Shown: one piece after another, positions 57,138 through 64,000 of the stretch | Numbering within the stretch: position 1 is the stretch's first letter | Layout: every line of letters begins with the position of its first letter | Assembly: GCA_001662425.1 (NCBI GenBank) | Contig: BDDC01000131.1 | Location: forward strand, 39,852-103,851 | Length of the DNA stretch: 64,000 nt | Direction: 5' to 3' | Origin: Chlamydomonas sphaeroides | Lineage: Eukaryota; Chlorophyta; Chlorophyceae; Chlamydomonadales; Chlamydomonadaceae | Notes under the pieces: generated by a model | Database searches by the model: none | What the model was told of the DNA's origin: nothing | The model's input: only the letters and a program-made list of their open reading frames with translations | Made by a program: the position numbers and the translations under genes

Positions 57138-58093
57138 GGGGATGTCCGCATGAACGGACAGGAGGCACGGGCGCCAGCAGGCTAGATCAGTAGGGCCGAC
57201 TGTCGAAGGATCACCAGCCGGTGTGAAGGGCCCGGCTGTGGCCAGCTCTGTCCCTCGCGCCCTTTTACTGTGCAGCATTGCAAAGGCGGCACAGTGGCGG
57301 TGTGACAATGGAGTCGTAAAAGGCGCCGCGAGATGTAGGGGCATGCTTCACTGCTGCGTTAGGAAATAGGTGAGGAGAAGTCTCTCCTACAGGCGGCGAG
57401 CGGAGTGGCGATCACAGGGCCAGGGGCCTAGCTCTGGCCAGGCAGCGCTAGCTGAGAGGGATGTGAAAGAAAGCCGCAGGCCCGCATGCTTGCAACGGCG
57501 GCTGGAGCGTGTTGCAGCTTGCCCCGCACCGCACCACACCACACCGCAGCGTGCGCCGCCGACCTACCCACACCCAAGCCGCCTGCTGTAGGCGCAGAGC
57601 CAGCTTGTCGAGCGGGGCTCGCTCTTATTATTCTATGAGGCCCGCCGCCCTAGCTACACCTGCTGCTTGCGACCATCCAACCGCACACATGCACCGCCGC
57701 CGTCAACGCCCATGGCTATGCCGTACAGCCGTACAGCATATATGCAGACCTCCGGACCCACCATCCTAATGCCGCCAGCACGCCATGATGATGAGCCCAA
57801 GCTCCCAGTCCCGCAAGCCCGCAGGCGCCAGCGCACCGCGCCTCCGCCCTCACCTCACGCTGCCTACCTCCGGCGCCGCCACACCGCCGCCCCAGCCACA
57901 AGCCCACCTCGCCCTAGCGCCGCAACCGCAGGCGTGGCCCCCAGCCCGCCCCGCCCCGGCCACACGACACCTGGGCCCATGCTCGCCAAGCCCACCCCGC
58001 CCACCCCCAAGCCCATCTAAGGCCAGCGCGCAGCCAGCACGAGCCACGCCCCGCTGGCGCCGGCCCACCCGGAGGCCCAGCCAGCCCGGCCCG
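57138..58093. other. Convergent intergenic region, nothing recognised
   Basis: 956 bp lie between two convergent stops. They should contain both 3' UTRs. A small AT-rich patch near 57625 is the only visible compositional feature. Confidence 0.35.
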
Positions 58094-61000
58094 CTAGACC
58101 TTGACGCCCTCCTCGGACGCTTTCCGCCGGTCCGCGCCCTCCAGCAGCTCCTCCGGCCGGTACACCAGGTAGCCCTGCTTCTCGCGGTTGCGGCTGTAGC
58201 AGGCCCGGTCGCCGGGCTCGCAGTCCTCGCATACCTTGCACGTCTTGCGGCAGGAGCCCACCTGGCGAGCATGCAGCGCAGGGAGGCAGGGAGGCAGGGA
58301 GGGGGTGCACGTGGGAGGGCCCGTTGCATGCAGAGGGGAGCAAGGGGCAGCTCCGGCGCAGCAGTGAGCACCACACGAGGCGTCAACCCAGCCCTCGCGG
58401 CCCCCTGCTAATGCCCGTCAAAGCCCGAGCAGGCGTCTTAAGCGACACAAGCCAACTGCCGTACGAAGGGTTCTTGTCTGCCGAGGCGCCCGCTACCCGC
58501 ACTGAGTTTCCAGGCATCCAGGCGGCCTGCGGCCCCCATGCCGTGCCCTCTGGCCCCTCGTCCCGTAGCCCCGTGCCCTCCGGCCCCGCACCTGGTTAGC
58601 ATCCCCCTGCATGTAGCTGCTCGGGAGGGGAGGGGCAAAAGGGACGTGCCAGAAGCTCAGCTAGGCGAGCGAGCAGGGGCCAGGCCGGCAGCCGCTGCAG
58701 GGTGCTGACGGCAGCGGCGGCAGCCGCTGCGACGACGAAGGCAGCGGCGGCCATGCCGTAGGCGGCGCACTCCAGAGGTTGCTTCAGTTTGCAGGCTCGG
58801 GGAGGCCGCGATGACGGCAGCTACCCCTGATACCTGGCTCGGGGCTGCGCGCGTGATGGCCGCGTCCCAACGGCCAACACGGAACGGTGAGGTGCAGTGG
58901 CGGGACGCTCACCCCTTGTTCTTCTCGCACTCGCCCGCCTCCTTCCAGCGTTCGCACTCCGTGTGCCGGTCCGTGCACATGCCTGCGTGCGGTCCGCAAA
59001 GGCGGCGGGCTTGGCGCACCCCGGCCTCCACTCCAGGGCCCGACCGCACGCGCCAGCGCATAAAGCAGCCGCCGGCTCCAACCCCAGCTCAACCCCGGCC
59101 CCGTGTTTCCCCGCCCCCGCGGCCGCACCTGGGTCCTCCTCCTGGTCGTTGCGCAGAAACGTCTTACGCACCGGATCCCACTCCTCGGGCCTGCGGTGCA
59201 CACCATCGACCACCAAGGCAAGCAAACATCAGGCCACCACGCCGCTCCCCCGCCATCCCTCTCCCTCTCCCGTCCCCGCCCACCCCCGCGCCCCAGTCCT
59301 CTCACGACCACCCCACCCACTCCACGCACCAGCCCCAGCCCAGGCCACAGCCCCCCACCTGAACGGCTCCGTGTGCACCCACACGGTGCCCGTCCACTTG
59401 ACGCCCTTGTGCACCGGGCAGCCCTCGTGCTCGCTCAGCGGGTCCTCTGTCTTGCCGTCCGGCTTGACGCTCCAGAACAGCAGCGCGTCGCCACGCCGCG
59501 GCTTGAACGCCACGTTGCCCTGCGGCAGGAGACACAGAGCAGAGGTGCGGTGCTCCTGGGCCAAGGCACACCTCATCGGTCACCACACCACCGCGCCTTC
59601 GCGAGGCCACAATCGCGGCCACACAGCCAGCCATGTAGCAAGACGGCACACGAGCGAGGATGCCACCACAGCTGCGGTGGCACCGCGCGCCGCCAAGCCG
59701 GGCAGCGGCCGCACCCCCTCCACGCCGCTTGGCGCCCCCCGCAGCGCGGTGCTGTCGCCCAACCCGGCCTCACCTGGACGCAGTCCGAGAAGGGCCCGAA
59801 CTTGTTGGGCATGTCGGGGTGCGCCCAGGACTTGGCCAGCGGGAAGGCCGTCTCGCCGCCCAGCTCGGGGTCGCTGAGGTAGAGCAGGATGGTGGCCATG
59901 CGGGGGGAGTCGTTCTCTGAGGGTGGGCAGGGAGGGAGGGAGGGCGCCAGTCAAGCGCAAGCCCAGGGAGCATGCGCGGAGCGGGCCGGAGCCCGCGGAG
60001 CCGGAGTACATGGGGCCAGAGGAAAGGCGTGCCTGGCGCGTGCCGTCGCAGGCCGGACCGTGTTCGACGCTGGACCACGCCAGTCGGGAGATCTTCGCGA
60101 GGGCGGGCTGCCCGGCGCTCACCTAGGCTGTCGGTATGACGGTGGTAGTACTGGCCGTTGCCGTACCGCAGCACCTGCCGGCGCCAGGAGGGTGGGCAGT
60201 GGATGCAGGCAACACAGAGGGGTGAAGAGCAAGCAGGCAGCGCACGGAAAAGCGACAGAAAATGACACAGAACACGACATAGTGGGCCGAGCCGAGGGCA
60301 CCCATGTGGCGTTGGACGCACACGGCACCGTGCAGTGTGCAGTGTGCGCCACACCCCTGCGCCACGCCCCTCCCTCCCACTTCCTAGGCTGCCGCGGGCC
60401 AACCCGGCGGCACCTGCAGCCCACATACGCTCTGCCCCCCTCCCCCCTGCTGCTCCGGTACGTGGGCGGTGTTGCTACGGTCCTGCTGGACAGCTGCCCC
60501 AGATCAAGGTCAAGCCCAACAGCCTGCACGTCCTCCCCCCGCCCACCTGCATGTCCTCCTGGTGGTACACCGGCGTGCGCGTTAGCCACGCCACCCGGTC
60601 CTCCACCCGGGCGATCACCGGCGTGGCGTAGCTGCAGGAGGCCAAGGCGGGCGGCAGACGGGACGAGCGGGGCAGGCGCAGGGAGGTGAGCGGCGGCCCC
60701 AGCGCGCAGCTGGCCTGGGGGGCAAGGCGGTGGACGACTGGCTGCCCAGGGCAGAGGCTGAGCGCCCCCCGCGCCCTGCCTGCGGCCCTGCCTTGGCCCT
60801 GCAGGGCTGGAGCCGGATGTGCCGATCGAGGCGGCCCAGGTGCGGTCATGGACCCGCGGGCCCACGCCTGCGCCCTGCGGGCCTAGGGGGGCCCCAGAAC
60901 ACGTGGGTCTGGCGCCTGGGGGGGCCCCCTAGGCACAGTGGACCCCGGCCACGCGGGTGCGCGCCCCTCTCACCGGTTGACGAACGTGCCGTACGAGGTG

Positions 61001-62362
61001 CGGTAGTCGTCGAGCACGGACGAGCCGTTGTCCGCCACCACGGTAGACCGCCGCATGTGGACCTGAGGCGGCGGGAGGCGAGCGGGCGCGTACGGTACAG
61101 CCGGGCGGGCAGGTGGGCGGGCGCGAGCGAGGGGATGCGCAGCGTGCTGCCGGCCGGGTGGAAGGACAGCTGCAAAGCCGGGGAGGCCGGGCGCTGATGA
61201 GGGCCGCCGGCCAGGGCCAAGGCCGGGAGCGGGGGCCGCAGCTCTCGCCGCAGACGTGCATCAGCTCTGCCACCCGGCTGCCTCCCCTGAACGAGGCCGA
61301 CGTTGGGCTGCTGCCGCTCCAAGCCCTCCGCCGGGCCCTGGCCGCCCTCCGCCGGGCCCTGCCGCCCTCCGCCGGGCCCTGCCGCCCTGCCGCCAGGCCC
61401 TGCCGCCAGGCCCTGGCCGCCGTTGCCCCTCCGCCCCTGCTGCCCTCTCCAGGCGGGCGTGCTGCGGCCGCGCCTGTCACGCGTCCAAGGAGGGGAGGGG
61501 AGGGCCGGGGGCCGCACCTGCGACACGTCCGCAATGTGCGTGCACTCCTGCTCGGTGAGGAAGTTGCGGATGATGAAGGCGCGGGGCGACCAGGAGATGA
61601 CCTGGATGAGCGGGTCCTGCGTGTGGGTGGCGGAGGGCGAGAGGGGGGAAGGAGGGGCTGGCACGGTAGGGGGCGGCGGGGGACGGAGGGTAAAGTGCAC
61701 GGCGATGGCGAGCAGAGCCATGCGGACAGTCTGTGCAAGGGGCCAGGCAGAAGATGCGTAGATGTTTGTGTGCGGCTGGTAGAGCAGCCGGCGGCAATGG
61801 GAGTGAACGGGAATGAGGAAGAGGGCCCTGGGATGGAGGTGGGGGTTAGGGAGGCAGGGCGGGTGGTGGGGAGGGCGGAAGGCGGGAGGGGGGGCCCACG
61901 GAGCACCGCAGAAACGGGCGGTTAGGCGGGCCCTGGGGAAGGCAGGGTCGCAGTGGGAGGAGGCGACAACTGGCAGGTTCGTGCGTGAGTGCGGGGTTCG
62001 CCGCGGGGGGTGGGGCACGGCGAGGGCAGCGGTTGGGTGCTGCAAGGTGCGAGGGACACGTATGCGTGCGGGCGCCATGGTTTGGGCCTCCCACGAACCT
62101 TGTTGTCTGGGGGCTTGTACGTGTCGCCCTGCCAGCCAATCAATCGTTCCTCGCCTGCAAGATGCCGTGACAGACAGCAGAGTGACGCAGCAACGCGGAC
62201 GGCCCAGACACGGGGGACCGGGGGCCCCATGGAAGTTGCGGACACACACGACGTCCCCTATCTTCGCCTTCACGCACCGGTTGTATCATATGTAATGGCC
62301 ACAGCAGCAGCAGCCCAGCAAGCTGCAATTACGGCGAGGAGAGCTGCTCGTCGGCTCGCCAT
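58094..62362 (-). CDS. Prolyl 4-hydroxylase with C-terminal ShKT domain
   Basis: Fe(II)/2-oxoglutarate enzyme of the secretory pathway that makes hydroxyproline in cell-wall glycoproteins. ATG 62362 starts a hydrophobic signal anchor (MASRRAALLAVIAACWAAAA). Exons follow at ~62160-62105 (EERLIGWQGDTYKPPDNK), ~61615 (DPLIQVISWSPRAFIIRNFL; EQECTHIADVSQ), ~61065-60970 (RRSTVVADNGSSVLDDYRTS), ~60630-60550, and ~60175-60125 (LRYGNGQYYHRHTDSL). Later ones are ~59915-59775 (ATILLYLSDPELGGETAFPL), ~59520-59360, ~59190-59130, ~58990-58915, ~58600 and 58094-~58260. The Fe ligands are the HTD motif and the His of HEGCPVHKGVKWTGTVW, whose Lys binds 2-oxoglutarate. The end has the six-Cys ShKT pattern (HTECERWKEAGECEKNKG ... 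SCRKTCKVC) plus a charged tail. The domain order matches plant P4Hs. Confidence 0.93.
61323..61431 (-). repeat. Minisatellite in a prolyl 4-hydroxylase intron
   Basis: Three near-identical ~18-20 bp units (CCCTCCGCCGGGCCCTG with GCCG spacers) are followed by decayed copies, in the intron between the exon ending near 61520 and the one near 61065. Purely compositional; no function inferred. Confidence 0.8.
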
Positions 62363-63050
62363 CCCGTTGTGGGACAAGCCGAACGCCGAAAGGTGGGCGC
62401 TTGCGCGCCTAGCCTGGCGCTAGCACCGTAATGAAAAAGAGCCGTTCGGCAAGAGTGTGGGTCTCGCTTTCCCGTTGGCAACGGCTTGCGAAAAGACTGG
62501 ACTGTTGCAGCTGAATAAGCGGTAAATTGGCAATACAGTTATCTTTAGGTCACTGTAGAGTGTGGGATGGACCTGCTGCGAACTGCTTTGCGTCGCGGGA
62601 TTGTCACCAGGTACCGGAATTGAGCTCGATGCGACGCGAACCCACACACACTAGCGCCAAGCTTACACGAACCTCATCACATTCACATAGAAGAAATAAC
62701 ATCCCAGGCCAGTCAACGACGTGTGTACCTTGCATCGCTCGCTGCCGTGTCATAGGCTTTCTAGGTGATAACCTGTGACGCTGCTGGCATAAGCTTGAGA
62801 GGTAGGGGCAGACGGGGGGCGGGGGTTGAGCGACGGGAGGGGCAGGGCTTGCAAGTTGGTCGGCGTGGAGGGCCAGGGGCCAAGGGTGCGATCCCCCGGG
62901 CACGCGCCAGCCCAGCGCTATGGTTCCCCCGAAAGCATCACCCCTTGCTATTTCTTTGTATCATCCTGTCATCTGCTGCCCGGCCTCCTCAACGGCGCAA
63001 ATCGCGCAGGCGCCGTGCAGGGCCCAGCCTGGCGGCATCGGCGCACGGCC
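62363..63050. promoter_or_regulatory. Divergent intergenic region P4H / FPG
   Basis: 688 bp lie between head-to-head ATGs. The 62430-62770 part is distinctly AT-richer than the rest of the window, as expected of promoters here. No specific element was assigned. Confidence 0.4.
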
Positions 63051-64000
63051 ATGCCCGAGCTGCCTGAGGTGGAGGCCGCTAGGCTTCTCATCCACCGATC
63101 CTGCGGCGGCAAACGCATTGTCAAGGCCATCGTCGCCGATGACACGAGTGAGCCCCACCCGAGCTACACCAGCACGACAGCAAGCAACAGCCGTAGCACC
63201 GCGAGCGTGGCTGCTGTGTAAGCCGTGCGCAGCCACATGCCCTCCTGCCACCCAAGACCGCCACCGCTGCGCGCTGCAGAAGTTATCGTTGGATGCACGC
63301 CCGACGAGCTGCGTCAGGCGCTGGAGGGGCGTACCATCGTGGACACCAAGCGCAAGGGAAAATACTTTTGGCTGGAGCTGGACAACGGCGGAGGGCCCAA
63401 GCCGCTGCTGCACTTTGGTGCGTGTGTCACTCCTGGCCCAGCAACCGGGGCACGCGGGGCAGCGCGCCCAGGCTCGACCTTGGCCTGCCAGGGTCTAGCC
63501 ACCGCTGCTACACAGCAGCTTGCAGCTGTAAGCAATCTGTGGCAGGGCATCGGCGACGCCGAGTCCTTGGCGGAGGCTGCGGCCGCGCCTGCGCACGTCA
63601 GCGATGCTCGGGGTGCCGCGGCCGTGGTGGTCGGACGGTGCTAGACCACACGCCGCCGCGCACCATGCACCTGCGCTGCTGCTGGCTGGGGAGCTCGGCC
63701 AGCTTGTGCCGCGGTGCGCCATCGCAGAAGCATGCGCGCCCCGACCGTCACCGGTGCTGCACGACGGCCTCGCATGCAGTACAGCCGTATCGGCACATGG
63801 GGCGCAAGTGCTGCCTGCGCCTACCCCCCCCCGTAGGCATGACGGGCGGCGTGGTGGTCAAGAACGTGGGCGCCGCCAAGTACAAGCGGTGGGTGCCGTC
63901 GGTGGCGTGCGCCGCCTCGCACTGCGACACCAGGGCACGCTGCCGTGGTGTGCGGAGCTGCGAGCTGCCCCGGCTCTGGGCAGTCGGCCGTCTAGCGTGT
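63051..64000 (+). CDS. Formamidopyrimidine-DNA glycosylase, plant type (3' end outside window)
   Basis: Base-excision repair enzyme that removes oxidised purines. ATG 63051 gives MPELPEVEAARLL: after Met removal Pro-2 is the catalytic amine, and Glu-3 and Glu-6 are kept. Exon 1 ends at about 63148 with DDT. Exon 2 (63281-~63418) gives KVIVGCTPDELRQALEGRT, then KRKGKYFWLELDN and LLHFG, with the Lys typical of the family. Exon 3 (~63838-63889) gives MTGGVVVKNVGAAKYKR and ends at a GT donor, closely matching the plant FPG sequence at this point. Downstream exons, including the H2TH and DNA-binding C-terminal parts, lie beyond 64000. The intron 63419-63837 holds nothing recognisable. Plant FPG proteins usually work in the nucleus. 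Confidence 0.92.

Overview
The window reads as nuclear DNA of a GC-rich green alga (core chlorophyte, Chlamydomonas-like). Every recognisable gene is cut into many short exons by GT-AG introns, some apparently GC-AG. Several genes are plant or plastid type (plastid TrpD, mitochondrial HPPK-DHPS, MnmG with a targeting peptide, plant-type FPG, algal prolyl 4-hydroxylase). A dynein light chain and the IFT-dynein chain WDR60 point to a lineage with flagella. No bacterial operon, phage, CRISPR array, rRNA gene, convincing tRNA or intact transposon was found. Exon borders were read by eye from splice consensus and family alignment from memory. They are reliable where the protein is conserved and approximate elsewhere.

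Layout. 1-3228 (-): prolyl-tRNA synthetase, 3' end cut by the window edge. 3690-6624 (+): anthranilate phosphoribosyltransferase. 7164-9976 (-): TlyA-type rRNA 2'-O-methyltransferase. 10553-10906 (-): Tctex1 dynein light chain. 11894-14628 (-): unknown signal-peptide membrane protein with an acidic Asp/Glu/Tyr tract. 15411-28483 (-): a 13 kb RRP5/PDCD11 ribosome-biogenesis gene; one of its introns carries four ~136-nt repeats that fold like box H/ACA snoRNAs. 30270-35366 (-): MnmG/GidA tRNA-modification enzyme, followed by a long hairpin. 35784-40133 (+): WDR60/FAP163-like IFT dynein intermediate chain. About 40989-42300 (-): uncertain spliced gene. 42609-46574 (+): acylated CaMKK-like kinase fused to a cyclic-nucleotide-binding domain. 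48371-51983 (-): F-box/WD40-like protein. 52139-55466 (+): HPPK-DHPS of folate synthesis. 55867-57137 (+): Ala/Gln-rich unknown. 58094-62362 (-): prolyl 4-hydroxylase with a C-terminal ShKT domain. 63051-end (+): formamidopyrimidine-DNA glycosylase, cut by the right edge.

How they fit together. There is no functional cluster in the bacterial sense, but themes recur. Translation and RNA: ProRS, TlyA, RRP5, MnmG and the candidate snoRNAs. Organelle metabolism: TrpD and HPPK-DHPS. Cilia and dynein: Tctex1 and WDR60. Signalling: the kinase-CNB fusion and the F-box protein. Genes alternate in divergent and convergent pairs, with short shared promoters (as little as 155 bp between the F-box and folate genes).

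The most unusual items are the four intronic H/ACA-like RNA units in RRP5, whose inner stems differ in sequence but all stay paired; the CaMKK-like kinase with a cGMP-type binding cassette and an HGD catalytic loop; and a 27-bp-stem hairpin downstream of MnmG.
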